DNA of 64,000 nt from Bog-756 sp963839925 (GTDB lineage Bacteria > Actinomycetota > Acidimicrobiia > Acidimicrobiales > RAAP-2). Under the pieces are notes generated by a model. It was not told the origin of the DNA. It searched no databases and saw nothing but the letters and a program-made list of their open reading frames with translations. The position numbers were made by a program, and so were the translations under genes. The stretch covers positions 868,001 through 932,000 of the forward strand of contig CAWIWV010000001.1 in the NCBI GenBank assembly GCA_963839925.1. The letters are read 5' to 3'. Position 1 is the first letter of the stretch; the number at the start of each line of letters is the position of its first letter. Positions 15,807 through 24,935 of the stretch are shown piece after piece.

Positions 15807-17801
15807 TCAGTCCAGCGAATCGTTGGTGGTCACCCCGGCGGCAAAACCTGGAGGGGTGACCGGAGGACTTCCGCGCAGCCCGACGGTGAAATCGGCCAGC
15901 GCCAAGCGCGCGGAGTGGGCGATCCCCGGCCCGTCGAGCCCGAGCCGGGCAAGGATTGCGTCGGGCTTGCCCTGCGCGAGGAACGATCGCGGCGTTCCGA
16001 GGTTCAGGGTCGGAGGCGCTGAACCGGTCCCGATCGTGGACCGCAGAGCATCAGCGACGAACATGCCCGCTCCGCCCTGGCGGATACCGTCCTCGGCGGT
16101 GATCACCACCTGGTGACGGGCGGCGTCCTCGAGCATCGCAGGATCGGGATCCGAAACCACTCTGACGTCCCAGACGGTCGCGTCGATCCCCTCGAGCTCC
16201 AACTCCGCCGCCGCAGCCTCGGCCGCCGCGAGCATCTTCCCGACGGCCAACAAGCACACCGATCCGTCTCCGGCCCGGGTCCGCCGTGCACTCAGCCCGG
16301 AGCCGACGGTTGCCGGGGGAGGCGGAGCCGGGGTCTTCGGGAACCGGATGATCGAGGGGGTTTCGAGCTTGAGCGCCTCGGCCAGCATCACTTCGACCTC
16401 GGGCGCAGACGACGGCGCGAACACGGTCATCCCCGGAATGCTGAGAGCCAGGGTCATGTCCAGCACCCCGTGGTGGCTGGGTCCGTCGTCACCGGTGATA
16501 CCCGCGCGGTCGAGGACCATGACCACCGGGAGCCGGTGCAGACCGACGTCGAGGTTGGCCTGGTCGAAGGCCCGGGTGAAGAAGGTGGAATAGACCGCGA
16601 CGACCGGGCGGAGTCCAGCCATCGCCATGCCGGCGGCTGCGGTTATCGCGTGGCTCTCCGCGATACCGACGTCCACGAACCGGTCGGGAAAGCGAGCCTG
16701 GAACGGAAGGAGGCCGGTCGGACCGGCCATCGCGGCGGTGATCGCCACGATCCGCGGATCGGACTCTGCATGGTGGAGGAGCGAACGGGTGAACGCGTCG
16801 GTGTAGGTGGTCACCGGCAGAGCGGCTTTCACCGCGGCATGACCGGCCGTTCCCGACGGGGCGGAGTCGGATGGGATCACATCGGGCGCCGGCGGCGCTG
16901 CGACCTTCACGTCGTGGAGGTGCTGGATGTCGTCTTCCTCGGCGGGGGCGTACCCCCTTCCTTTTTGAGTGAGGACATGGACCACGATGGGACCCTGCCA
17001 CTCCGAGGCATGGGAGAGGACCTGCTCCATTTCGGCGATGTCGTGCCCGTCGATCGGCCCTGCGTAGCGGATGCCCAGGGCCTCGAAGAAGGTGTGAGGC
17101 GTCACCACCTCCCGCAGTGCGCTGGTGAGACCGTGGACGCCGGAGTAGGCCAGATCGCCGACGCCCGGCAGTTCGCGGATGAGGTGGCGAAGGCGTTGGC
17201 GGGCATGGATGTAGGCGGGGTTCAAGCGAAGGTGGGTGAGGCTGGAGGAGAGACGCGAGATGGTCGGTGAGTAGGAGCGCCCGTTGTCGTTGAGGACGAT
17301 GAGCACCTGCTTGCCGGAGTGCCCGAGGTTGTTGAGCGCTTCGTAGGCCATCCCACCGGTCAGTGCCCCGTCCCCGACCACGGCGACGACCCGTCGGTCG
17401 CTTCCTTGGAGCTCGAAGGCGCTGGCAAGACCGTGCGCGTAGCTCAAGATGGTCGAGGCGTGGCTGTTCTCCACCCAGTCGTGTTCGGACTCTGCCCGGT
17501 TGGGGTAGCCGGACAGGCCCCCTGCCTGCTTGAGCTTGGCAAAGCCCGATCGCCGGCCGGTCACCAGCTTGTGTACGTAGGCCTGATGACCGGTGTCCCA
17601 GAGGATGGCGTCGTTGGGCGAGTCGAACGTGCGGTGAAGGGCCAGGGTCAACTCGACCACCCCGAGGTTGGAACCCAGGTGCCCCCCGGTCGCCATGACC
17701 GATTCGACGATGAACCCGCGGATCTCCGCTGACAGAGTGGTCAGCTCGTCCGGCGTCAGGTCCTTCAAGTCGGCAGGACTGTCGATGTGTTCCAGGATCA
17801 T
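15807..17801 (-). CDS. dxs: 1-deoxy-D-xylulose-5-phosphate synthase
   Basis: The 664-residue protein is a typical DXS (usually about 640 residues). It condenses pyruvate and glyceraldehyde 3-phosphate with thiamine diphosphate, the first step of the MEP isoprenoid pathway. Visible motifs are HLGSNLGVVELTLALH, the ThDP/Mg site GDGALTGGMAYEALNN, AMAGPTGLLPFQ, DVGIAESHAITAAAGMA with the catalytic Glu, and LDRAGITGDDGPSHHG. The C-terminal transketolase domain ends LARLGLDGPGIAHSARLAL. It is on the same strand as, but separated by a KstR-like site and 75 bases from, fadD19, so it is probably independently transcribed. Confidence 0.95.
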   Translation of the reverse strand: MILEHIDSPADLKDLTPDELTTLSAEIRGFIVESVMATGGHLGSNLGVVELTLALHRTFDSPNDAILWDTGHQAYVHKLVTGRRSGFAKLKQAGGLSGYPNRAESEHDWVENSHASTILSYAHGLASAFELQGSDRRVVAVVGDGALTGGMAYEALNNLGHSGKQVLIVLNDNGRSYSPTISRLSSSLTHLRLNPAYIHARQRLRHLIRELPGVGDLAYSGVHGLTSALREVVTPHTFFEALGIRYAGPIDGHDIAEMEQVLSHASEWQGPIVVHVLTQKGRGYAPAEEDDIQHLHDVKVAAPPAPDVIPSDSAPSGTAGHAAVKAALPVTTYTDAFTRSLLHHAESDPRIVAITAAMAGPTGLLPFQARFPDRFVDVGIAESHAITAAAGMAMAGLRPVVAVYSTFFTRAFDQANLDVGLHRLPVVMVLDRAGITGDDGPSHHGVLDMTLALSIPGMTVFAPSSAPEVEVMLAEALKLETPSIIRFPKTPAPPPPATVGSGLSARRTRAGDGSVCLLAVGKMLAAAEAAAAELELEGIDATVWDVRVVSDPDPAMLEDAARHQVVITAEDGIRQGGAGMFVADALRSTIGTGSAPPTLNLGTPRSFLAQGKPDAILARLGLDGPGIAHSARLALADFTVGLRGSPPVTPPGFAAGVTTNDSLD

Positions 17802-17893
17802 GGGCGGCGAATTACCTCTTCATCAGAGTACCAGCGCGTCGCGCCCAAAGAAGGGGTGCTCAGGCGGGTCAAGGCAGCTTCCCTGCCTGCTGT

Positions 17894-18271
17894 TCAGCGG
17901 ACGTTGGAGAGGAAGACCGCCTGATCGACGATCACCCGGATGAGCTTGCCCGCCGCGACCAGCCCCGCACTCTCGGAGACCGAGAGCGTGAACACGAGGC
18001 GTCGCCCCTCGATCCGGTCCAGGGTGGCCTCCGCCCAGACCGTGCCGCCGATCCCGACCGGCACCAAGTGGTCGAACTGCAAACGTTTGGCGACCGACGT
18101 GCAGTGCTCCGGGAGGTGCCCCTCGATGGCCAGGCAGCTCGCCTCTTCGCAGAGGGCGATGAGCCGGGGGGTAGCCAGAACGGGAACGGTTCCCGAGCGG
18201 AACACCTCGGCGGTGTCTGCTTCGGTCACCTTGAGCTCGATCCGTGCCGAAAGGCCGGTGTGTGGCGCCAC
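17894..18271 (-). CDS. hotdog-fold thioesterase (FlK-like)
   Basis: The 125-residue protein starts at a GTG (VAPHTGLSARIELKVTEAD). The pattern VPVLATPRLIALCEEASCLAIEGHLPEHCTSVAKRLQFDHLVPVGIGGTVWAEATLDRIEGRRLVFTLSVSE matches single-hotdog acyl-CoA thioesterases of the fluoroacetyl-CoA thioesterase (FlK) type. Glu and His in CEEAS and LPEH sit where this family has catalytic residues. It would hydrolyse acyl-CoA or clear toxic CoA esters in the cytoplasm; the substrate is unknown. It is divergent from tldD across 69 bases. The reading frame extends far upstream but that part lies antisense to tldD and is not coding. Confidence 0.75.
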   Translation of the reverse strand: MAPHTGLSARIELKVTEADTAEVFRSGTVPVLATPRLIALCEEASCLAIEGHLPEHCTSVAKRLQFDHLVPVGIGGTVWAEATLDRIEGRRLVFTLSVSESAGLVAAGKLIRVIVDQAVFLSNVR

Positions 18272-18340
18272 GCCGGTACGATACGTGAACAATGCAGACG
18301 TCGGCCACCGAGCGCCTGGCGGTGCAAAGAGGAGACTGAC

Positions 18341-19732
18341 GTGATCGAATCCCCGGTTCTCGAGAGGGTGCTTTCCGAGGCACTTCGCCACGGCGGCGAG
18401 TTTGCCGAGGTCTTCGCCGAGGACCGGTCGACCTCCTCGGCGACCCTCGACGACGGGAGGGTGGAGGAGCTCTCTTCCGGGCGGGAGCGCGGGGCGGGCA
18501 TCCGGGTGGTCTGCGGCGAGACGACCGGCTTCGCCCACACCGCCGATCTCAGTGAGGTGGGCCTCCTCAAGGCGGCCGAGGCCGCTTCGGCGATCGCCCG
18601 TGGCGGAGCGGCCCGCTCCGGTGTTGCGGTCGACCCGCTTCCGGCGGCCCCCGATTTCGGAAGCGCCAGATCGACCGATGCCTCGACCGGGTCGAAGGAC
18701 GACACGCTCGAGCTCCTGCGCCAGGCCGACGATGCTGCCCGTGCATCGGGCGGTGCGATCAACCAGGTCCAGGCCAGTTGCGGTGCATCGCGTCGCCGGG
18801 TGCTCGTCGCGAACTCGGACGGGCTTGTGGCGGGAGACGAACAGTCGAGGTCCAGGTTCGTCGTGTCGTGTGTGGCCACCGCCGACACCGGGCTGCAGAC
18901 CGGGTTCGAGTCGGCGGCCCGAACCCTCGGGTTCGAGATGTTCGACGAGGTGTCGGTGGCGGAACTGGCCCAGCTGGCGGCCAACCGGGCGCTGTCCAAG
19001 CTCACCGCGCGTCCCGCCCCGACGGGAGAGGTGCCGGTGGTGCTGGCCGGGGGGAGTGGAGGCATCCTCTTTCACGAAGCCTGCGGCCACGGTCTCGAGG
19101 CGGACCACATCGTCAAGGATGCGTCGGTCTATACGGGCAAGGTCGGGCAGTTGGTGGCCAGCCCACTGGTCACCCTGGTCGACGACGGGACGGTCGGATC
19201 CGAGTGGGGGACCTTCTCGATCGACGACGAGGGGAGGCCGGCGCAGCGGAACGTGCTCATCGACCAGGGTGTGCTGACCGACTACCTCTGGGACTTCCTC
19301 CGGGCGCGCAAGGAGGGAAGGGCATCGTCCGGCAACGGTCGGCGACAGACCTACCAGCACCTTCCAATGGTCAGGATGACCAACACGTTTCTGCTCCCGG
19401 GCACGGAGGATCCCGACGAGATCATCGCCCAGACGCCGCATGGCGTGTACGTGGCCAAGCTCGGGGGTGGACAGGTGAACACGACCACCGGCGATTTCGT
19501 GTTCGGAACGACGGAGGCGTACCTCATCGAAGGCGGAAAGATCACCGAGCCACTTCGTGATTCGAACCTCATCGGCAACGGGCCCGAGATCCTGCAGCGG
19601 ATCGATGCGGTTGCCACCGACTTCGCGATGACTCCGGGCACCTGCGGCAAGGACGGCCAGAGCGTGCCGGTCGGATGCGGCCAGGCGACGATGCGGGTCA
19701 CCGGCATCACGATCGGAGGGACCGCCGAGTGA
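18341..19732 (+). CDS. tldD: TldD metalloprotease subunit
   Basis: The 463-residue protein starts at a GTG with AGAGGAG 6 bases upstream (VIESPVLERVLSEALRHGGEFAEVF). HEACGHGLEAD provides the HExxxH zinc motif of TldD, and the C-terminal MTPGTCGKDGQSVPVGCGQ segment matches the third zinc ligand region. TldD and TldE form a heterodimeric protease that degrades unfolded peptides and matures some modified peptides. tldE follows with a GTGA overlap, confirming the pair. No recognisable peptide precursor gene is adjacent. Confidence 0.92.
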   Translation: MIESPVLERVLSEALRHGGEFAEVFAEDRSTSSATLDDGRVEELSSGRERGAGIRVVCGETTGFAHTADLSEVGLLKAAEAASAIARGGAARSGVAVDPLPAAPDFGSARSTDASTGSKDDTLELLRQADDAARASGGAINQVQASCGASRRRVLVANSDGLVAGDEQSRSRFVVSCVATADTGLQTGFESAARTLGFEMFDEVSVAELAQLAANRALSKLTARPAPTGEVPVVLAGGSGGILFHEACGHGLEADHIVKDASVYTGKVGQLVASPLVTLVDDGTVGSEWGTFSIDDEGRPAQRNVLIDQGVLTDYLWDFLRARKEGRASSGNGRRQTYQHLPMVRMTNTFLLPGTEDPDEIIAQTPHGVYVAKLGGGQVNTTTGDFVFGTTEAYLIEGGKITEPLRDSNLIGNGPEILQRIDAVATDFAMTPGTCGKDGQSVPVGCGQATMRVTGITIGGTAE

Positions 19733-21120
19733 GCACGATCGTCGACTCAGCGCAAGAGACCGCCGGTGACTCCTCCGAATTGCTGGAGCTGGCCGACCGG
19801 GTGGCCGGTTGGGCACGGAGCGGTGAGGAGATCGAGGTCTATGTGGCCCGAGGCGACGAGACCGAGGTCCGCGCCTTCGACGGGGAGGTCGAGTCGCTGA
19901 CGTCTGCGACCTCGGCCGGCATCGGAGTCCGGGTCGTCGTGGACCATCGTCTGGGATTTGCGTGGGCGGGTTCGCTCGACGACTCGGTTCTCGAGGAGAC
20001 GCTTGCCGAAGCGAGGGACAATGCCAGGTTCGCCACTGCCGACGAACACGTCCGGCTCGCCGTCCCCGACGGGGTGGCACCTGTGCCGGTCGAACTGTGG
20101 GACGAGGGACTCGCCACCGTTCCGACGACCGACAAAGTGACGATGGCTCTCGATCTGGAGGCACTGGCGCGCACGTCGGACCCTCGGATCCGCCAGGTGG
20201 ACGCCGTCGACTATGGCGACGGCGCGATGGAGGCGGCTCTGGTTTCGACGACGGGGATCCGATCGTCTACCCGCAGGACGTCGGCGCATGTATCGGTGCG
20301 AGTCATCGCAGGGGAAGGGGAAGAGAGCCAGACCGCCGGTGGCTTCAGCGTCGGCCGCGGCTTCTCCGATCTGGATCCGAGTCGAGCGAACGAGGACGCA
20401 GTCAACCGGGCGGTCCGGCTCCTCGGTGCGACGAAGGGAAAGTCTGGTCGGGCCACCGTGGTGTTCGACCGGCGGGTTGCTTCCACGTTGCTGTCGGTGG
20501 TCTCGAGTGCTCTGTCGGGTGAGGCTGTCGCCAAGGGCCGGTCCTTCTTCGCCGGAAGGATCGGTGAAACGGTCGGTGCGCCGGGTCTGACCCTGGTCGA
20601 CGACCCCACCGATCCGAGGGCCTACGGAGCGTCGTCGTTCGACGCCGAGGGTCTCGCCTGTCGGCGCAACGCGCTGATCGACGGCGGCGTCCTCGCCGGT
20701 TTCCTCTACGACACCATCTCCGGGTCGAGAGCGGGAGTGGCCTCGACCGGATCCGCAGTGCGAGGTGGCTTCGCGGGTACTCCTGGGCCAGGGTGCCGGG
20801 CGCTGACCCTTGCGCCAGGCCCCGAAGGTTACGACGAAGCCGGGGTGATCGCCGCGGTGGGGGAGGGCCTGTTCGTCCAGTCGGTGAGCGGGATCCACTC
20901 CGGTGTGAACCCGATCAGCGGTGACTTCTCGGTGGGCGCCGAGGGGCTGGTCATCCGAGACGGCAAGCTCGCGGAGCCGGTCCACGAGATCACCGTTGCC
21001 TCCACTCTGCAGAAGATGCTGCTCTCACTGGTGGCGGTCGGCGCTGATGTCGAGTGGCTCCCGGGCATCGCCGCGGGACAGACGCTGGCCATCGCCGATA
21101 TGCAGGTCAGCGGGATCTGA
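19729..21120 (+). CDS. tldE: TldE/PmbA partner subunit of TldD
   Basis: The 463-residue protein starts at the GTG in the GTGA overlap with tldD. It has the TldD/PmbA fold: EIEVYVARGDETEVRAFDGEVESLTSATSAGIGVRVVVDHRLGFAWAGSL, later VFDRRVASTLLSVVSSALSGEAVAKGRSFF and VNPISGDFSVGAEGLVIRDGKLAEPVHEITVASTLQKML. It lacks the HExxxH motif, as expected for the non-catalytic TldE half, which shapes the substrate channel. tldD and tldE are exactly the same length here (1392 bases); the sequences are only distantly related. Confidence 0.9.
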   Translation: MSTIVDSAQETAGDSSELLELADRVAGWARSGEEIEVYVARGDETEVRAFDGEVESLTSATSAGIGVRVVVDHRLGFAWAGSLDDSVLEETLAEARDNARFATADEHVRLAVPDGVAPVPVELWDEGLATVPTTDKVTMALDLEALARTSDPRIRQVDAVDYGDGAMEAALVSTTGIRSSTRRTSAHVSVRVIAGEGEESQTAGGFSVGRGFSDLDPSRANEDAVNRAVRLLGATKGKSGRATVVFDRRVASTLLSVVSSALSGEAVAKGRSFFAGRIGETVGAPGLTLVDDPTDPRAYGASSFDAEGLACRRNALIDGGVLAGFLYDTISGSRAGVASTGSAVRGGFAGTPGPGCRALTLAPGPEGYDEAGVIAAVGEGLFVQSVSGIHSGVNPISGDFSVGAEGLVIRDGKLAEPVHEITVASTLQKMLLSLVAVGADVEWLPGIAAGQTLAIADMQVSGI

Positions 21121-21150
21121 CTCGACGCTCAGCGGACGCTGATTCGAAGC

Positions 21151-21921
21151 TCAGCGCACGGTCGTTGCCGTGGCCTTGGTGCACACGTTCAGCGCGTTCG
21201 GGGTCGTGGTGTAGTAGATCGATCCGGTGATCGACAGGCTGTAGGGCCCAGCCGACGGCGAGGTCGTCGTGCCACCCACCCACAACGGCGGTCCGCTCGA
21301 CGATCCCGAGCCGCTCGATGCTGACGAGCCGGTCGATGCAGATGACGACGATGATCCCGAGGACGACGAGCCCGAAGCGGCCGAGGTCCCGAAGGCCAGG
21401 CCGAAGGTCTGGATCACGAAGAGCCGTGGGAAGCTGTCGAGTCCTTTGATGAACGAGGTCATCTGGCCGTAGTTGCCGGTGACAGCGAGCGTGGTCGGCA
21501 CCGCGACAACCCCTGCCGTCGATTTCGACGATGCAGACGGTGTAGCCGCCGCCGGGGTGGCGGGTGTGAACCCGCTGAACTGAGTGAGCGTGACGCCGGA
21601 AGTCTCGGCCAGACCGTTGAACTGGCTCTCGAACGAGGACTCCTCGGCATCGACGTCGGTCGGGCTCTGCACGCTCGGGATCTGAGTGGCGATCTTTTCG
21701 AGGTCCTTGCAGCTCTTGGTCAGGTTCTCCTTCTCCGTCCGCAGCGTGGCAAGCTTCACCTGGAGTGAGGACTCCTGGGACTGGAGTTGGGTCTCCTGGT
21801 TCTGGAGGCTGGAGAGCTTCGACGTCTGCGGCGAGACGAAGGCAAGCCAGACGAGCAGCGCGGCGACCAATGCTCCCGCACCGATCAACAGCGGCATCCG
21901 GTACTCGCGGACGGTGTTCAT
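21151..21921 (-). CDS. pilO: PilO-like type IV pilus inner-membrane protein
   Basis: The 256-residue protein has one N-terminal membrane helix (PLLIGAGALVAALLVWLAFV), a coiled coil rich in Gln, Leu and Glu (SSLQNQETQLQSQESSLQVKLATLRTEKENL), then a ferredoxin-like domain with VTGNYGQMTSFIKGLDSFPRLFVI. This is the PilO plan. PilO pairs with PilN in the periplasm-side alignment complex linking PilM and the platform. An unusual serine/glycine-rich stretch of about 40 residues interrupts the C-terminal domain. Its start overlaps the pilMN stop (ATGA). It is the last gene of the minus-strand pilus operon. Confidence 0.82.
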   Translation of the reverse strand: MNTVREYRMPLLIGAGALVAALLVWLAFVSPQTSKLSSLQNQETQLQSQESSLQVKLATLRTEKENLTKSCKDLEKIATQIPSVQSPTDVDAEESSFESQFNGLAETSGVTLTQFSGFTPATPAAATPSASSKSTAGVVAVPTTLAVTGNYGQMTSFIKGLDSFPRLFVIQTFGLAFGTSAASGSSSSGSSSSSASTGSSASSGSGSSSGPPLWVGGTTTSPSAGPYSLSITGSIYYTTTPNALNVCTKATATTVR

Positions 21922-23630
21922 TTCAGACTCGCATTCTTGTCAAGGCTGGCTTTGGGCGTGATCGAAATCGAGAAGGGGAACGAGATGGTTCCGTTTTGAT
22001 CGACAGCGGTGTTCCCCTGCAGAGGGTTGGCGAACAACTCTGAGCTTGCGATGGCGTTGATCCAAGCTTCGGAGATCGAGAGGCTTGGGCCGGGGCCGGT
22101 CACCTGAAGCTGGATGTTTCCGATCGAAGCGGAGGTCGGTGCCCCCGAGCTCGCTGACGTGCCGGTGGAGGCCCCGGCTGCGGTTGATCCTGTGGACCCA
22201 GCACTCGTCGTAGTCGCTGACAGTGCTGTGCCGGCGAAGGAATTCACTTGCGCCTGGGAAGGGGTGATCGAGATGAGATCGCTGAGCGCCAGCGGCCAGT
22301 CCACTGCGGAGCTGAGTACCGAGGCACGACGCGCTACCCCTGCGGAGTAGGCGTTGTTGGCGGCGACGACGAGGTCGTACTTCGGCACCTGCTGATTGAG
22401 CGTCGCAATGTTCGCCTGCAGCGTGTCCACGTTGTTCTGCTCGTTGTGCACCTGGTAGAGCTTCCAACCGCCGAAGAGGACGAGAAGAATCAACACCGCC
22501 ACACTCGCGAGGAGAGTGCGTTGCTGGATCACCTTCATCCTCATCCGCTTGGCGACTTCAGGCGGGATGAGGTTGAACTTTTTCACCGCTTTGTCAGGCT
22601 CGGGCAGAGCAAGGCCGATCGGTGTCGCGAGCACTGGGCCGACCTCGTTGGCCTGCTCCTCGCTGAGGTCCAGCTTCGAGACGTTCAGTCGGGAGAACGG
22701 GGACACCTGGAGGACAGGCAGGCGCACCTGCTCCTCGAGCTTGCCCACCAACCCGTGGAGCTCTGACCCACCTCCGGTGATCAGGATCCGCGACACGGGG
22801 AGGCGACCGGGAAGCGACGCAAAGTACTGGATCGAGTTGCGGATCTCGCTCACCAGCTCGTCCATGGTGCCTTGTGCGGCCTGTTCGGCCGCTTGCAACT
22901 GGGCGACGGGCTCGCCGATGCGGCGCTTGATCCCTTCAGCATCCGCGAGCGGCATGTCGAGCGCGCCCGAGATCGCTGCGGTCGTCGCGTTTCCACCGAT
23001 GCCGATGGTCCGGACGAACTGCGGCCGGCCCTGCTGGTGGACGGCGATCACGGTCAACCCCGCTCCAACCGACACGATTGCTTCGGGGTTCTCCGACCGT
23101 TCCGGGGCACCGATCGCCCGAACCAGCGCCGAAGAGATCAGGTCGACACCTTCGACGCTCAAGCCGGCATGCTCGACGGCCTCGATCACGCCGTTGACGA
23201 GGTCGGCATGTGCCGCGGCCACCAGGACTCTGCGCATCTTGTCGCCCTCAGGCGAGGTGTAATCGGCGAGAATCTGGGAGGAGAGGATGGTCTGATCGGG
23301 CGGGAACGGGATGACCTCTTCCGACTGGAAGCGAACCGCAAGGTCGACTTCGTTGTCGGGGACGAAGGGAAGGTCGATCTCACGGGTGATCGCTCGGAGC
23401 CCGGCGATGCCGACGATCACCGAGGAGTTGGAGAACTGCCCGTTCTTCCAGAGTCTGGTGATGGCCTCGGCGACGGCCGTCGGGTCGCGTATCTCACCGT
23501 CGACGATCGATCCAGGCGGCAGGCCGACTTGGCCGTAGGTCTGGAGCACCGGCGGATTGTGGCCGACATCGAGCTCGGCAGCGCGTACTGCGCTCGTGCC
23601 GATATCGAGACCAACGGTCACCTGTGCCAT
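21918..23630 (-). CDS. pilM: PilM-PilN fusion protein
   Basis: The 570-residue protein starts at the ATG at 23630 (MAQVTVGLDIGTSAVRAAELD; GGGGAG 5 bases upstream). Residues 1 to about 350 are PilM, an actin-like ATPase fold (VGLDIGTSAVRA, IVSVGAGLTVIAV, RILITGGGSELHGLVGKLEE). KFNLIPPEV near residue 360 is the PilM-binding motif normally at the start of PilN. It is followed by one membrane helix (LLASVAVLILLVLFGGW), a coiled coil and a PilN-like domain with a Ser/Thr/Ala-rich insertion. The two are usually separate genes. The product would place cytoplasmic PilM and membrane-anchored PilN at fixed 1:1 ratio. Confidence 0.85.
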   Translation of the reverse strand: MAQVTVGLDIGTSAVRAAELDVGHNPPVLQTYGQVGLPPGSIVDGEIRDPTAVAEAITRLWKNGQFSNSSVIVGIAGLRAITREIDLPFVPDNEVDLAVRFQSEEVIPFPPDQTILSSQILADYTSPEGDKMRRVLVAAAHADLVNGVIEAVEHAGLSVEGVDLISSALVRAIGAPERSENPEAIVSVGAGLTVIAVHQQGRPQFVRTIGIGGNATTAAISGALDMPLADAEGIKRRIGEPVAQLQAAEQAAQGTMDELVSEIRNSIQYFASLPGRLPVSRILITGGGSELHGLVGKLEEQVRLPVLQVSPFSRLNVSKLDLSEEQANEVGPVLATPIGLALPEPDKAVKKFNLIPPEVAKRMRMKVIQQRTLLASVAVLILLVLFGGWKLYQVHNEQNNVDTLQANIATLNQQVPKYDLVVAANNAYSAGVARRASVLSSAVDWPLALSDLISITPSQAQVNSFAGTALSATTTSAGSTGSTAAGASTGTSASSGAPTSASIGNIQLQVTGPGPSLSISEAWINAIASSELFANPLQGNTAVDQNGTISFPFSISITPKASLDKNASLK

Positions 23631-23645
23631 GAGTGCTCCCCGTTT

Positions 23646-23676
23646 GATAGTGCACCGGACTGTACGAAGCACTATC
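23646..23676. promoter_or_regulatory. perfect inverted repeat upstream of pilMN
   Basis: GATAGTGC (23646-23653) and GCACTATC (23669-23676) are perfect 8-bp arms around 15 bases. The element lies 16-46 bases upstream of the pilMN start. It could be an operator or a 5'-leader hairpin; no regulator is evident. Confidence 0.45.
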
Positions 23677-23761
23677 GGATGGAATGGACTCCACCTTGAG
23701 GCACTCGATGAAGGCGCTTACGACGGTGGACTGGCCGCCGCCGGTCAGGGTACCGAGGGCG

Positions 23762-24883
23762 TCAGCCGAGGTTGGCCGCGACGAACTGCCCGGTCTGAAG
23801 GATACCTTCGCGCTCGAGCATCACCTTGAGGTCGTGTGGGTTGGTGGCGGTCGACATTGCGCCAGCCACATCGAGGGTTCCGTCGGCGACCAGACTGACC
23901 AGTGACTGGTCGAAGGTCATCATGCCGTAGTACTCGCCATCGGCCACGATGCCCTCGATGTCGGCGGTGAGCAACGGATCGACGATCGCCTGCTGGATCC
24001 GACCGTTGACGACCAGGATCTCGAGCACCGGAACCCGGTTCTCGCCGTCGGCCGTCGGCACCAGCCGCTGGCAGATGATGCCCCTCAGCGATCCAGCCAG
24101 ACTCACTCTCACCTGGGATTGCTGATGGGGCGGAAAGAAATCGACGATGCGGTTGATGGTCTCGGTGGCGTTGATGGTGTGGAGCGTCGAGAAGACGAGG
24201 TGACCGGTCTCTGCAGCGGTCAATGCAGCGGAGACTGTTTCTTGGTCCCGCATCTCACCGACCAGGATCACGTCAGGGTCCTGCCTGAGGACCACCCGCA
24301 TCGCCGAGCGGAACGAGTCGGTGTCGAAACCGACTTCGCGTTGGTCGATGGCGGCCATGTCGTCGGTGTGCAGGAACTCGACCGGGTCCTCGATGGTCAC
24401 GACGTGGCAGGAACGGGTGTGGTTGATGTGGTCGACCATCGCCGCAAGCGTGGTCGTCTTGCCCGAGCCGGTCGGGCCGGTGACCAGGACGAGCCCGCGC
24501 ATCTCATCTGCGAGAGTGGTGACCACCGGGGGTAAGCCGAGCTCGCTCACTGTCGTCGTGCCAGATCGGATCCGTCGCATGGCCATAGCGACCGAAGAGC
24601 GCTGGTAGTACGCGTTGACCCGGAACCTGCCGGTGCCAGGGAGGCTGTAGGCGAAGTCGACCTCGCGGTTCTTGTGGAACTCGTCGAGGATCGCAGGGTC
24701 CATGATCGACTCGGCGATGTCCAGGGTTTCTTCGGGAGTGAACGACGGTTCGTCGTCGAGCGTGCGCAGCGCGCCGGCCACCCTCAGCCGAGGTGGCGCA
24801 CCGGCCTTGATGTGCAGATCCGAGCCGTCGAGCTCGTGCAGCATGACAAGAAACCGGGCGAGGTCGGTTACGTCCACCCGCAT
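23762..24883 (-). CDS. pilT: PilT-type twitching motility ATPase
   Basis: The 373-residue protein is a standard PilT. An N-terminal PAS-like domain (HELDGSDLHIKAGAPPRLRV) is followed by Walker A GPTGSGKTTT (136-145), the Asp box VTIEDPVEFLH, Walker B LRQDPDVILVGEMRD and the His box TGHLVFSTLHT. PilT is a hexameric cytoplasmic motor that depolymerises pili. It is on the same strand as pilMN and pilO. I use the ATG at 24883; a TACAAT element lies directly before it, so transcription may start at the GTG of codon 3 as a leaderless message. Confidence 0.92.
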   Translation of the reverse strand: MRVDVTDLARFLVMLHELDGSDLHIKAGAPPRLRVAGALRTLDDEPSFTPEETLDIAESIMDPAILDEFHKNREVDFAYSLPGTGRFRVNAYYQRSSVAMAMRRIRSGTTTVSELGLPPVVTTLADEMRGLVLVTGPTGSGKTTTLAAMVDHINHTRSCHVVTIEDPVEFLHTDDMAAIDQREVGFDTDSFRSAMRVVLRQDPDVILVGEMRDQETVSAALTAAETGHLVFSTLHTINATETINRIVDFFPPHQQSQVRVSLAGSLRGIICQRLVPTADGENRVPVLEILVVNGRIQQAIVDPLLTADIEGIVADGEYYGMMTFDQSLVSLVADGTLDVAGAMSTATNPHDLKVMLEREGILQTGQFVAANLG

Positions 24884-24896
24884 ATTGTACGGGCGC
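24884..24896 (-). promoter_or_regulatory. GCGCCCGTACAAT promoter element before pilT
   Basis: Read on the minus strand, GCGCCCGTACAAT ends directly before the pilT ATG. TACAAT is a good -10 box and lies 6 bases before an in-frame GTG. The identical 13 bases precede moaC (25426-25438). Confidence 0.5.
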
Positions 24897-24935
24897 GGTT
24901 CGCGCGTTTGCGAGGCTTTCCTTCGCCGCCCGCGA

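Noticed and set aside
17894..20164. 756-codon minus-strand frame running through tldD
   Set aside because: Only the last 125 codons (from GTG 18271) encode a recognisable hotdog protein; the rest is antisense to tldD.
18341..21120. tldD and tldE as part of a RiPP cluster
   Set aside because: There is no precursor peptide, modification enzyme or exporter next to them; general proteolysis is sufficient.
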